Shown: one piece after another, positions 52,621-61,170 of the stretch | Position numbering within the stretch: the first letter of the stretch is position 1 | Layout: the number at the start of each line of letters is the position of its first letter | Origin: JBFLYO01 sp040756745 | Lineage (GTDB): Bacteria > Bacteroidota > Ignavibacteria > UBA10030 > UBA6906 | Length of the DNA: 64,000 nucleotides | Direction: 5' to 3' | NCBI GenBank assembly: GCA_040756745.1 | Contig: JBFLYO010000004.1 | Span: forward strand, 62,001-126,000 | Position numbers and translations under genes: made by a program | The notes under the pieces: generated by a model | Told to the model about the DNA's origin: nothing | What the model saw: the letters and a program-made list of their open reading frames with translations, nothing else | Databases searched by the model: none

Positions 52621-54822
52621 CTATAGCTTCATCTCGAGCACCAGGACATACGTCCTCGGCGGCATCAGGTTGCCAATCAGCTCCACGTAGTTGCGCTGGA
52701 ACGCGTTATTGACGTTCACAGTCATGGTCAGGGGCAGGCCAAGCGCCGACAGATCCGCCCCCAAACGGAAATCCGCCATCAGGACATCCTGCCGCTCGTC
52801 ACCATCCGGCACGATTCCCACTTCCACCAGCTCCTCGTCGATCCTGTCCACGCGGCTGACAAAGCGAAAATCGCCGCCGGCGGTGAAGTCCCAGAAGTGC
52901 AGGAGCAGGTTGGAGTAGAACAGGTGCCGCGGTCGGTATTTGAGCAGGTCGTGTTGCGTCACGTCTTCCGGGTAGACGTAGGTATAGCCCAGGTTGACCT
53001 GTGTCGCTCCGTCGAACAACCCAAACTTCAGAGAGGTTTCGAACCCCTGGACGCGCGCCTTTGTCACATTCCGCCACTGAATCTGCGGTTGATTGGAGGA
53101 GGTCACGATCAAACCTGCCTCGATCAGATTGTCATAATCCGACAGGAACGCGGCAACATCGCAGGTGCCCCAGTCACCGATCCCCTGCGAGACTCCGAAC
53201 TCATACGACGAGCTCTTTTCCGCCTTCAGGTCGCTGTTAGGAATAACCGCGAGGTTGCTGACCTCGCCCGTCAGGAACGCTTCCGCGACCGAAGGGATGC
53301 GGAACCCCCGGCCGTATGAAGCGCGGACCGTGGTGCCTGCGACCGGCGTGTATGCCAACGCCGCCTTGGGATTGAGCTGGGCTCCTGCTTCGGTGATGCC
53401 GATCGACTGGAGATCGAGACGCGCCCCCAGGGTCAGAGTAAACTCATCGGAGAGTTTCAGTTCGTCCTGCGCGAAGAGTGCTCCCCCGCCGCCGGTGCGG
53501 TTGCCGAAGAAATCCGAATTGACGATATCGAAGTGCCCGTTCAGCCCCGCAGTGAGCGTGTGTCCCTTCTCAAACATGATCGTGGAAAGCAGCTCCACGT
53601 TGATGTCGTCCGATATCGATTCGTTTCGCCCGATCTGATGGATCGCCTCGAACCCCCAGTCGTTGTGATACCAGATCGCCTTCGCGGTGAAGAGAACGTT
53701 GTCGGCGATGATGTCATTGTACACTCCACTCGTGTAGTACCGGATCGACTTCACGTTGTCCGATTCCTGAAGGACAGGCGGAACAAGCGCCGAGTCGAGA
53801 CTCCGCCAATACAAAAACTGTCCTCGGTACTGGTACAGCAGACTGAAGGTCAGGTTCAAGGTTTGCGAAGGGGAGAGCTCCTCGTGCGATCTCAGATACA
53901 GGTTGTACCGGCGCAAGTAGTCGTTCTGACGATAGCCGTCGTCGATCTGCCGCGACACGAAGAGGGCCATGCCGATGTCGCCTGACCGGCGTGCATGGCT
54001 GATGGACTCGCCGTTGAACCATCGACGCTTGTCAGACCAGCGCCACTGTGCGTACGACGGCCAGTTGTAGAACCCGCCGTATGTACGGATCACGGTCTCG
54101 GGGGTCTCCGGGATCGGTTTCGTGATGATGTTGATCACGCCGCCGAGCGCGTTGGAACCGTACAGTGCCGAACTTGCTCCTTTCACCACCTCGATCCTGT
54201 CCACCTGACCGACGGGGATCGATTCAAAGTTCAGTTCTCCCGTGTCGCCGGTAATGAATGGAACGCCGTCCACCAGCATCAATACCCGGCTGCCTGCGCC
54301 GCGGCTGTATCCGCTCGAGCCGCGGACGTTGACCTGGAAGCCGGTTATGTTGACGCCCGGGATGTACCGCAGGGCGTCATCGATGGTCAGAGCATTCCGC
54401 TGCTTCAGTTCGGCGGCATCGAGGACGGAAATGCTGACAGGCACCTCCTGCAACGACTGTTCCCGTTTGCTGGCGGTGACGACGATTTGTTCTGTCGGGA
54501 TGGCCGTCTGGATCATTGTCACGTTCAGCGTCGTCTCTTTCCCCTCCTCCACCGCAACGTCGGGGCGTGTTTCCCGTTGATAGCCGACCATAGAGAACAT
54601 CAGCGTGTGAACCCCTGCCGGTACGTCGATCAGCCGGAACTCGCCTCGGATGTTTGTCGACGTCCCCCGCACCGTTCCCTGCAGGAGTACCGTCACGCCG
54701 GCAAGCGGTTCCTTCTCGGCGGCCGTCACGACGCGCCCGACAATCGTTCCTCCCGCGGCAAAAGCAGCCACGGTCGTACACCAGGTCATCGATGTCAGGA
54801 GCGCCAGCCTGCCTATCGCCAT
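52621..54822 (-). CDS. TonB-dependent receptor with regulatory-like N-terminal domain
   Basis: This 733-aa protein starts at ATG 54822 (minus), overlapping the upstream lipoprotein gene by 10 nt. The signal peptide leads into a carboxypeptidase-regulatory-like domain (about 25-110; VTAAEKEPLAGVTVLLQGT). The TonB box-like and plug part follows (VVTASKREQSLQEVPVSISV, IPGVNITGFQVNVRGSSGYSRGAGSRVLMLVDGVP in outline, then EVVKGASSALYGSNALGGVINIITK), and then a barrel ending in a hydrophobic strand with charged tail (YVLVLEMKL). The short barrel and VVTASKREQ motif resemble metal or siderophore/cobalamin-type receptors more than SusC. With copper genes divergent from it, metal-related uptake is possible but unproven. 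Confidence 0.9.
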   Translation of the reverse strand: MAIGRLALLTSMTWCTTVAAFAAGGTIVGRVVTAAEKEPLAGVTVLLQGTVRGTSTNIRGEFRLIDVPAGVHTLMFSMVGYQRETRPDVAVEEGKETTLNVTMIQTAIPTEQIVVTASKREQSLQEVPVSISVLDAAELKQRNALTIDDALRYIPGVNITGFQVNVRGSSGYSRGAGSRVLMLVDGVPFITGDTGELNFESIPVGQVDRIEVVKGASSALYGSNALGGVINIITKPIPETPETVIRTYGGFYNWPSYAQWRWSDKRRWFNGESISHARRSGDIGMALFVSRQIDDGYRQNDYLRRYNLYLRSHEELSPSQTLNLTFSLLYQYRGQFLYWRSLDSALVPPVLQESDNVKSIRYYTSGVYNDIIADNVLFTAKAIWYHNDWGFEAIHQIGRNESISDDINVELLSTIMFEKGHTLTAGLNGHFDIVNSDFFGNRTGGGGALFAQDELKLSDEFTLTLGARLDLQSIGITEAGAQLNPKAALAYTPVAGTTVRASYGRGFRIPSVAEAFLTGEVSNLAVIPNSDLKAEKSSSYEFGVSQGIGDWGTCDVAAFLSDYDNLIEAGLIVTSSNQPQIQWRNVTKARVQGFETSLKFGLFDGATQVNLGYTYVYPEDVTQHDLLKYRPRHLFYSNLLLHFWDFTAGGDFRFVSRVDRIDEELVEVGIVPDGDERQDVLMADFRLGADLSALGLPLTMTVNVNNAFQRNYVELIGNLMPPRTYVLVLEMKL

Positions 54823-55319
54823 GGTTTCGGCGGGGGGTTGCGGAAATCAACCATGATATCGATGCTCGGAACGATCCGGTGCAGCAGAATTCTCAGTGGC
54901 GCGGGGACGAACGAATCTCCTCCTGCAGTGTACACACCTGCAGGTTTCCAGTCGGCGAAGAAGTTCGGCCCGTAGCGCTGAGCGACCACGAGGTAGTCGT
55001 ATTTCTTGACCTGCAGGCTGGACTTCTGCGTGGTCCAGGTGTACGTTATGGAATCTCTGAATCGGGCCAGCGTTGAGTCACCGACGGGGGGATAGATCAC
55101 GGCCTTTCCTGAGACCAGTGAAAGAAGAATGCTTGAGCTGTCGCTCGGGTACGTCTCGAAGGCCACCAGTCTCAGTTCCCGCACGCTGTCGGGGGGCGGC
55201 CAGTTGCGGAAACGGATGATACCGGTGAACCCCGACGGTTCGTCAAGTGGAGAAAGACCTGTGTCGCATCCGGCACACACGACGACGCATGCCAGGAGGA
55301 TCGCCGGAACGGGGCGCAT
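54813..55319 (-). CDS. Putative lipoprotein coupled to TonB receptor
   Basis: This 168-aa protein has a lipoprotein signal with lipobox VCAGC (about residue 18). The mature part has alternating strands (FTGIIRFRNWPPPDSVRELRLVAFETYP in outline) and ends RNPPPKPWR. I do not recognise the family. The last 10 nt overlap the TonB receptor start, so it is translated just before it and probably functions with it, for example as a surface-exposed or periplasmic partner. Confidence 0.7.
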   Translation of the reverse strand: MRPVPAILLACVVVCAGCDTGLSPLDEPSGFTGIIRFRNWPPPDSVRELRLVAFETYPSDSSSILLSLVSGKAVIYPPVGDSTLARFRDSITYTWTTQKSSLQVKKYDYLVVAQRYGPNFFADWKPAGVYTAGGDSFVPAPLRILLHRIVPSIDIMVDFRNPPPKPWR

Positions 55320-55514
55320 GTGGACCTGAGCTATGGGAGATTCTTCTCCCGCAAGATACGTCAGGAGTCAAGTGAAAAGCAAGGATGCGCGCCGGAACCC
55401 CCAAGTGTTTACTATATGAAGGGATAGGTTGCGCAGGCACCGCCGTATCTGTATCTTCTCCCTTGTCATGGCTGGGTTGCAGGATCGGACATCGAAGCAT
55501 AGGGGGCTTTATTC

Positions 55515-56156
55515 ATGAAGACCAAAACGAACAATCGTCGTCCATCTACCCCCCGGCGACAAACAACTACCACGCTTCACATCCGAAACATGGTCTGCAA
55601 CCGGTGCATCATGGTCGTGCGGGATGGGCTGCAGCGGATCGGCCTGGATGTTCGGAGCATCAGCCTTGGCGAGGCCGTTGTCGGCGGAGACGTAAAGGGG
55701 GAGATGAGCGGCCGGGTCAAGCAGGCGCTGGAGCGGAACGGCTTCGAGCTGATCGAGGATCGAAGGATCCGGACGATCGAACAGATTAAGCATGCAGTCC
55801 TCAAGCTTGTGCGCAGTGACGTCGAGAGGGAAGCGTCCGCGAGGAAACACTCCGAGTACATTGCGAAGGAACTTGGGCAGGATTACCGGTCGCTCAGCAC
55901 CCTCTTTTCGTCGATGGAAAGCATCACGATCGAACGGTATATCATCCTTCAGCGTATCGAGCGTGTGAAGGAACTCTTGAAATATGGGGAGCAAACGCTC
56001 AGTGAGATCTCCTTCATGTTGGGCTACAGCAGCGTGGCGCATCTCTCGAACCAATTCAAGAAAGTCACCGGTTTGACGCCGAGCGGGTTCAAGGCGATGG
56101 TGGAGAATACGAGGAGGCCGTTGGATAAACTCACCCCCCCACCCCCCTCTCGTTGA
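55515..56156 (+). CDS. AraC-type regulator with N-terminal HMA-like metal domain
   Basis: This 213-aa protein starts at ATG 55515. Residues about 20-90 resemble a heavy-metal-associated (HMA) domain: LHIRNMVCNRCIMVVRDGL with Cys28-x-x-Cys31 and GLDVRSISLGEAVV. A helical linker follows, then an AraC HTH at about 115-200 (YIILQRIERVKELL, LSEISFMLGYSSVAHLSNQFKKVTGLTPSGFK in pieces). The usual AraC effector domain is replaced by the HMA-like one. It stands just upstream of copZ-like and copA-like genes, so copper-responsive activation is the natural hypothesis. A long hairpin overlaps its stop codon. Confidence 0.85.
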   Translation: MKTKTNNRRPSTPRRQTTTTLHIRNMVCNRCIMVVRDGLQRIGLDVRSISLGEAVVGGDVKGEMSGRVKQALERNGFELIEDRRIRTIEQIKHAVLKLVRSDVEREASARKHSEYIAKELGQDYRSLSTLFSSMESITIERYIILQRIERVKELLKYGEQTLSEISFMLGYSSVAHLSNQFKKVTGLTPSGFKAMVENTRRPLDKLTPPPPSR

Positions 56157-56189
56157 AAAAAGAGAGGGGGGAGCGATGGGGGTGAGTTT
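56127..56189 (+). terminator. Long GC-rich hairpin overlapping the stop codon, possible terminator or attenuator
   Basis: AAACTCACCCCCCCACCCCC at 56127 onward pairs with GGGGGTGAGTTT at 56178-56189, and inner CCCCCCTCTC pairs with GAGAGGGGGG. The loop contains TTGAAAAAA, including the TGA stop at 56154-56156. It is followed by gttgcaacatttt. It would separate the regulator from the chaperone-ATPase pair or act as a partial terminator. Confidence 0.6.
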
Positions 56190-56282
56190 GTTGCAACATT
56201 TTCTCCAGATTCTGTAACATCCCCGAGGGTTGGACTTCTTATATTACTTGTGAAAGGGATTGAGCATTCAGAGGAGGTTACC

Positions 56283-56489
56283 ATGAGGCGCGAAGAGCTT
56301 CGTATCGAAGGCATGTCCTGCGGCCACTGCGTGATGAGCGTGAAGAAGGAGCTTGCGAAGATCACAGGGCTCCAGGTTGAGGATGTCCAGATCGGGAAGG
56401 CGACGGTGCAGTATGACGAGTCGCGCATATCGCCCCAGGATCTCATGCGGGCTGTCGAGGCCGCCGGCTATCGACTCATTGCGCCATGA
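56283..56489 (+). CDS. copZ: Copper chaperone CopZ-like HMA protein
   Basis: This 68-aa protein starts at ATG 56283, after GAGGAGG. It is a single HMA domain with GMSCGHCVMSVKKEL (Cys-x-x-Cys near residues 13-16) and the usual beta-alpha-beta-beta-alpha-beta layout to the end. CopZ-type chaperones hand Cu(I) to the copper ATPase; here the stop overlaps copA by ATGA, and the regulator lies upstream. Confidence 0.9.
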   Translation: MRREELRIEGMSCGHCVMSVKKELAKITGLQVEDVQIGKATVQYDESRISPQDLMRAVEAAGYRLIAP

Positions 56490-58741
56490 CGACTGCGCAG
56501 CAGAGGGCGGCAGGGCTTCAAACACTGTCGATCCCAGTTGAAGGGATGACGTGTGCGAGTTGCGTTCTCCGGGTGGAAAAGGCGCTCAAAGGGGTGGAAG
56601 GAGTCACAGAAGCCGCGGTGAACCTGGCAACGGAGAAGGCGAGCGTGTCGTTCGATCCGGCACAAGTGTCGCTTGACCAGCTCCAGAAAGCAGTTGAGGA
56701 GTCGGGATACTCGCTCGTCCTGCCGCAGGAGGCCGGGACTCCGACATCTGTCCAGGATGCGGATGCAGCACGGAAGGACGCTGCGTTCCGGCGGCTGCGG
56801 AACGATTTCATCCTGAGCGCGGCGCTCAGCCTGCCCGTGATGATCCTGAGCATGGTCAGCATGACCGACTGGTACATGCGATGGTCTCCGCTTTCGATGG
56901 CTGAAACCAATGCGGTCCTGCTTCTGCTCACCACCCCGGTGATGTTCTCGCCGGGAAGGAGATTCTTTGCCGGGCTGTGGAACGCCCTGCGGCATCTTGC
57001 GTTCGACATGAACACGCTGGTGGCGGTCGGCACCGGGTCGGCCTACGCTTACAGCGCCACCGTTGTTCTGTTCCCCGGCCTCATGGGGGGAGAAGAAGCG
57101 GTTCCGCACGTCTATTTTGACACGGCGGCAACCATTATCACGCTGATCCTCCTCGGCAAGCTGTTGGAGGGGTCGGCAAAGCGGAAGGCATCAGACGCGA
57201 TCAGCAAGCTGCTCGGCCTGCAGCCAAAGACTGCGCACGTCACGCGCAACGGCATCGCGATGGATGTCCCTGTCGGATCGGTTCGGCCAGGCGACATTGT
57301 CGTCGTCCGCCCGGGTGAACGGATCCCCGTCGATGGCGAGATCACCTCGGGGATCACGACCGTCGATGAATCGATGGTGACGGGAGAGAGTCTCCCGGTC
57401 GAAAAGAAGGCAGGAGACGCGGTAATCGGCGGGACGATCAACGCCAATGGGAGCATTGAGTTCAGCGCGACAGCGGTGGGTAACGACACCTTGCTTGCCC
57501 GGATTGTCAGGACGGTTGAGGAGGCTCAGGGTTCGAAGGCCCCCATCCAGAATCTTGCCGACCGGATCGCCTCGGTTTTTGTCCCCGCAGTGATCGGTGC
57601 GGCGGCCGTGACGTTTATCCTCTGGTACACTGTCGGCGGCGCGACCTTCACCCAGTCGCTGGTGAATTTCATCGCGGTGCTCATCATTGCGTGTCCCTGT
57701 GCCCTCGGTCTTGCGACGCCGACCGCCGTTATGGTGGGGACCGGCGTGGGCGCACGCATGGGGGTCCTGATCAGGAATGCGGAAGATCTTGAGCGGACCC
57801 GGAATATCAATGTCGTGGTGCTCGACAAGACGGGGACCATCACCGAGGGGAAGCCGGTGGTGACGGACGTGGTAGCATTGAACGGAGACGGCGTGGAGAG
57901 GGTTCTTGCCCACGCGTCGGCGATCGAACGGCGATCGGAGCATCCCCTCGGCGCAGCAATCGTCCGGCATGCGCAGAAGCAGGGATCGACCGTTCCAGAT
58001 GCAGAGGCGTTTCAGTCCATCCCCGGTCTTGGCGTGGCTGGCAGCGTTGCGGGCATTCCCGTCATCGCAGGGAATCTGCTGCTCCTACAGGAGTATGCGG
58101 TGAGTGCGGGGGAGGCCGCGAGCACCGTCGAGCGGTTTGCGGCGGAGGGAAAGACCTCGGTGGTTGTGGCCATCGGGGGAAGCGCCGCCGGTGTCGTTGC
58201 AATCGCCGACACCGTGAAACCCAGCTCGCCTGCCGCCATCCGGAAGCTCAAAGCGATGGGGATCACAACCGTAATGCTGACGGGAGACAACGAACGGGCG
58301 GCCCACTTCATAGCCGCGCAGGCGGGGGTCGACCGGGTGATCGCCGGGGTCCTGCCCGATGAGAAAGCGGGTCACATTAGAGCATTGCAGCAGGAGGGAG
58401 ACGTGGTTGCAATGGCCGGCGACGGGATCAATGATGCGCCCGCGCTGGCGCAGGCGGACGTTGGCATTGCCATGGGGACCGGGACCGATATCGCAATGGA
58501 AGCCGCGGGTGTGACAGTCATGAACGGCGACCTGAGCGGCGTCGTTCAGGCCATTACACTCTCCTCCCGCACGCTCCGGACCATACGGCAGAATCTCTTC
58601 TGGGCGTTCCTCTACAACGTGATCGGCATCCCGCTGGCCGCCCTGGGTATGCTCAACCCGACGATTGCCGCGGCGGCCATGGCGTTCAGCTCAGTGAGCG
58701 TGGTGAGTAATTCGCTGAGGTTGAGGAGGTTCCGGGGGTAA
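56486..58741 (+). CDS. copA: Copper-exporting P1B-type ATPase
   Basis: This is a 751-aa inner membrane pump, full length for CopA. One N-terminal HMA domain (GMTCASC, Cys23 and Cys26) is followed by eight membrane segments. The transport motif is CPC (Cys403-Pro-Cys405), the phosphorylation site is DKTGT at 447-451 (Asp447), the TGE-type actuator is MVTGESLPVEK, the P1B His-Pro is SEHPLGAAIV and the hinge GDGINDAP is at 645-652. It exports Cu(I) using ATP. It is translated with the chaperone (ATGA overlap), and regulation probably comes from the AraC-type gene upstream. Confidence 0.95.
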   Translation: MTTAQQRAAGLQTLSIPVEGMTCASCVLRVEKALKGVEGVTEAAVNLATEKASVSFDPAQVSLDQLQKAVEESGYSLVLPQEAGTPTSVQDADAARKDAAFRRLRNDFILSAALSLPVMILSMVSMTDWYMRWSPLSMAETNAVLLLLTTPVMFSPGRRFFAGLWNALRHLAFDMNTLVAVGTGSAYAYSATVVLFPGLMGGEEAVPHVYFDTAATIITLILLGKLLEGSAKRKASDAISKLLGLQPKTAHVTRNGIAMDVPVGSVRPGDIVVVRPGERIPVDGEITSGITTVDESMVTGESLPVEKKAGDAVIGGTINANGSIEFSATAVGNDTLLARIVRTVEEAQGSKAPIQNLADRIASVFVPAVIGAAAVTFILWYTVGGATFTQSLVNFIAVLIIACPCALGLATPTAVMVGTGVGARMGVLIRNAEDLERTRNINVVVLDKTGTITEGKPVVTDVVALNGDGVERVLAHASAIERRSEHPLGAAIVRHAQKQGSTVPDAEAFQSIPGLGVAGSVAGIPVIAGNLLLLQEYAVSAGEAASTVERFAAEGKTSVVVAIGGSAAGVVAIADTVKPSSPAAIRKLKAMGITTVMLTGDNERAAHFIAAQAGVDRVIAGVLPDEKAGHIRALQQEGDVVAMAGDGINDAPALAQADVGIAMGTGTDIAMEAAGVTVMNGDLSGVVQAITLSSRTLRTIRQNLFWAFLYNVIGIPLAALGMLNPTIAAAAMAFSSVSVVSNSLRLRRFRG

Positions 58742-58761
58742 CCCCCACAGTCATCGCGAGC

Positions 58762-58776
58762 CCCGACAGGGTCGGG
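58762..58776 (+). terminator. Weak hairpin between copA and the convergent membrane protein gene
   Basis: CCCGAC (58762-58767), agg, GTCGGG (58771-58776) forms a six-pair stem 21 nt after copA. No T-run follows, so the terminator call is tentative. Confidence 0.3.
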
Positions 58777-58818
58777 ACAATGAAGGCCGCCTTCCGGATC
58801 CGCCCTCCACGTCGTGCT

Positions 58819-59373
58819 TCATGGAGTGAAGCGTTGTTCAAACCAGTTGATGAGGCGTTCCCTCGAGGGAAAGGTGAATAAGGAGTACGCCAGCATGAGG
58901 AGGAGAGAGAGCAGATTGAACCAGAAGAGGGGCTGGACGGCAAACACTCCATTCATGATGCCGATCAGGCACACTGCGACGCCCATGAAGGCCGCACCCT
59001 CTAGTACGGCGAGGCGCAGGATAATCGCCGATCGCTGCAGCCCGACACACCGCGCCGCGATCAGCTCGGCGGGCTCGTCGATCCGGGGATTGAAGAGACG
59101 TTTTGGGTCAAATGTCACGAGGTACAGATATGGAGCGAAAAGATACGCAAGGACCGTGACGATGGCATGGACAAGTGTGAGTGTTCGCACTGTCTCCATC
59201 GGCCCCGGGCCGGAGGCATGGGGTTGATCACTCAGTCCTACCGCGGCGATCGCAATGAGCGCCACCACGGGCCCGGCCATCAGGGCGCCCTGGATGATCT
59301 GAGTCATCTGCAGCGCGGCAGGCGTCAGTGCCTCCTCGAATTGCGCGCGCGTGAGCGGCTGCTGTGGCGACAT
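58819..59373 (-). CDS. Small integral membrane protein, unrecognised
   Basis: This 184-aa protein starts at ATG 59373 (minus), seven bases after GAGG. Four hydrophobic stretches are visible: GALMAGPVVALIAIAAVGL, LVHAIVTVLAYLFAPYLYL, LRLAVLEGAAFMGVAVCLIGIM and WFNLLSLLLMLAYSLFTF. No known family motif is evident. It is convergent with copA and follows an inverted repeat at 59413-59441 that could be the terminator of the upstream symporter operon. I would not link it to copper by position alone. Confidence 0.65.
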   Translation of the reverse strand: MSPQQPLTRAQFEEALTPAALQMTQIIQGALMAGPVVALIAIAAVGLSDQPHASGPGPMETVRTLTLVHAIVTVLAYLFAPYLYLVTFDPKRLFNPRIDEPAELIAARCVGLQRSAIILRLAVLEGAAFMGVAVCLIGIMNGVFAVQPLFWFNLLSLLLMLAYSLFTFPSRERLINWFEQRFTP

Positions 59374-59412
59374 GTCGAGCCTCTGGTGTGCCGTGGGACC
59401 TGGATATACGAC

Positions 59413-59441
59413 GGCCTCCCCGTGCTTGCGGAAGGGAGGCC
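59413..59441 (-). terminator. Inverted repeat, possible terminator
   Basis: GGCCTCCC (59413-59420) and GGGAGGCC (59434-59441) form a perfect eight-pair stem with a 13-nt loop. It lies downstream of the minus-strand symporter operon. There is no clear T-run on the minus strand, so confidence is low. Confidence 0.4.
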
Positions 59442-59530
59442 TGTGTCAATGAGATGAATCCGTCACGTTCAAGTATAGCTCATTGCGCCGAAACATGCAA
59501 ACCCCCTGAGCGGTGCGCCGCCACGTCCCT

Positions 59531-59686
59531 TCAACGCTGATCCACCTCTTGCTTCGCGGCAGGCACGCGCCGCAAGAGATCCCTCAACTCGCCGAGGCCG
59601 CGGACCGCAACGACGGCCGCAATTCCAAAAAACAACAGCGTTGACACACCGAACAGCACGAGCCAAACGATCACCCCGCCGCTCAT
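59531..59686 (-). CDS. 51-residue membrane peptide coupled to the sodium:solute symporter
   Basis: From ATG 59686 (minus), eight bases after AGGAG, the frame encodes 51 residues: a single transmembrane helix (VIVWLVLFGVSTLLFFGIAAVVAV) followed by a charged tail (RGLGELRDLLRRV...). Its ATG overlaps the symporter TGA (ATGA). The coupling and topology suggest a small accessory subunit of the symporter, like those seen with several other transporters. Confidence 0.65.
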   Translation of the reverse strand: MSGGVIVWLVLFGVSTLLFFGIAAVVAVRGLGELRDLLRRVPAAKQEVDQR

Positions 59687-61170
59687 TGCCGTGACTCCTG
59701 AGCCATGACCCGTGGCGGGGAAAGACGCTGGGTCGCAAGTGATCCCACGACGATCCCCAACGCTGAGAGAAAGAAACTGAGAAGTCCTGCGACATTGACG
59801 TCGGTGATTGAGTGCAGCCATGCCGGCAGAGCGTCACGGGATTTTTCAAGGAGCAGGAAGCCTGCGGGGGCAATCGCTCCGAGAATCAGCGCCGCGTAGG
59901 CCCCCACGTTGTTCGCCTTCCGCCAGTACAGGCCGGCGGCGACGCATCCGAGCGCCCCCGACATGTACATGGTGCCGGTGAGATAGAGATACTGGAACGC
60001 GGTGTCGGGGATCGCATACCAGAGCCCGAAGACCAACAGGAATACCCCGATGATCCCGGCAGCGATCCTTGTCATTGCCACAGTCGTCTGCTCGGGAAAG
60101 TCTGTCCTGCGCAGGCACGCGATGACGTCGCGGGTCAAGACGGAGCTCCAGGCGAGCAGGTAGGCACTGTACGTTGACATGGAGGCGGCAAGGAGCCCGG
60201 CAACGAGAAGCCCGAGGAATCCCGAGGGAACGATCGTGCCCATCAGCTTCGGCATAGCCGAGGCCGTGGGCTGGCCCGGTCCGAAGTAGGCCAGCGCGGC
60301 AACACCCCAGAGCATGGGAATCATCGCCCGCCCCGCAAAGGTGAGCCCCGTCCAGAAGAACATCCTCTTGGCGACTGCCGGGCTCTCCGAAGAGAGCGCT
60401 TTCGACGTGCCCGGCTGCCAGAGCGAGCCCGCTGCGAGGCTGCTGATCAGGATCCATACTACAAAAGTCCATCCGAACCTTGGGTTCGCGATGGGATCGA
60501 CCCCTGCCTCGCCGAGCGTTGCATTGACCGCGCTGCTCATCTGTTCCGGACCGACATGAAGAAACGTCGCCACGGTCGCGACGAGCATTCCCGCGGCGAG
60601 CACGACGAATTGCATGTAGTCAGTAATGACGATGGAGACCATCCCCCCGAGGATGGTATACGCGATGACCACGAGGAGCATGACCACCATGACCAGGGCA
60701 AGCGCGTCAGGCCCAAACCCCATCACCTCCGAGAGAAATATGCCGTCGAACTTCAGGAAGATTCCCATATTCAGGACTCCCCCCAGAAAAAGAAGTCCCC
60801 CCCCGACGAGCCGCACCTTCCTGGAGTACCGGTATTCGTAAAACTCGGGAATGGTCATGACTCCCCGCCGCCGGAGCCCTTCGATGATGAAGCCGGACCG
60901 CCCGACTGTCGAATAGGCGACCATGGCAAGGATGCCGATGATGAATCCTGAGAACCCTGCCACGTAGCCCAGTTCGCCGAAGTACACGAATGTCACCGTC
61001 CCCAATTCCGTTGCGACGAATGTCGCGATGCCGAGCGAAAGTTTCACTCTTCTGCCTGCCACCATGTAGCCGGCGAGATCTTCGACGTACTTCTTTACCC
61101 AGATGCCGAGGGTGACGCTGACGGCGAGGTATGAGGCCGTCACAACCCAGTCAAGGAGGCCGAAGTTCAT
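59683..61170 (-). CDS. Sodium:solute symporter (SSS family)
   Basis: ATG 61170 (minus) overlaps the upstream amidotransferase-like gene stop (ATGA) and gives 495 aa; the frame extends upstream but only as antisense. About 13 membrane helices are visible from LDWVVTASYLAVSVTLGIWV onward. SSS signatures include YMVAGRRVKLSLGIATFVATELGTVTF in pieces, GGMVSIVITDYMQF and AASMSTYSAYLLAWSSVLTRDV. These import sugars, amino acids or organic anions with sodium; the substrate is unknown. The neighbouring amidotransferase-like protein hints at a sugar-derivative role. Confidence 0.9.
   Translation of the reverse strand: MNFGLLDWVVTASYLAVSVTLGIWVKKYVEDLAGYMVAGRRVKLSLGIATFVATELGTVTFVYFGELGYVAGFSGFIIGILAMVAYSTVGRSGFIIEGLRRRGVMTIPEFYEYRYSRKVRLVGGGLLFLGGVLNMGIFLKFDGIFLSEVMGFGPDALALVMVVMLLVVIAYTILGGMVSIVITDYMQFVVLAAGMLVATVATFLHVGPEQMSSAVNATLGEAGVDPIANPRFGWTFVVWILISSLAAGSLWQPGTSKALSSESPAVAKRMFFWTGLTFAGRAMIPMLWGVAALAYFGPGQPTASAMPKLMGTIVPSGFLGLLVAGLLAASMSTYSAYLLAWSSVLTRDVIACLRRTDFPEQTTVAMTRIAAGIIGVFLLVFGLWYAIPDTAFQYLYLTGTMYMSGALGCVAAGLYWRKANNVGAYAALILGAIAPAGFLLLEKSRDALPAWLHSITDVNVAGLLSFFLSALGIVVGSLATQRLSPPRVMAQESRQ

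Noticed and set aside
56226..56245. Sigma-70-like promoter upstream of copZ (TTGGAC and TATATT)
   Set aside because: The two boxes are only about 3-4 nt apart, so the spacing does not fit, and this group often uses different promoter sequences.
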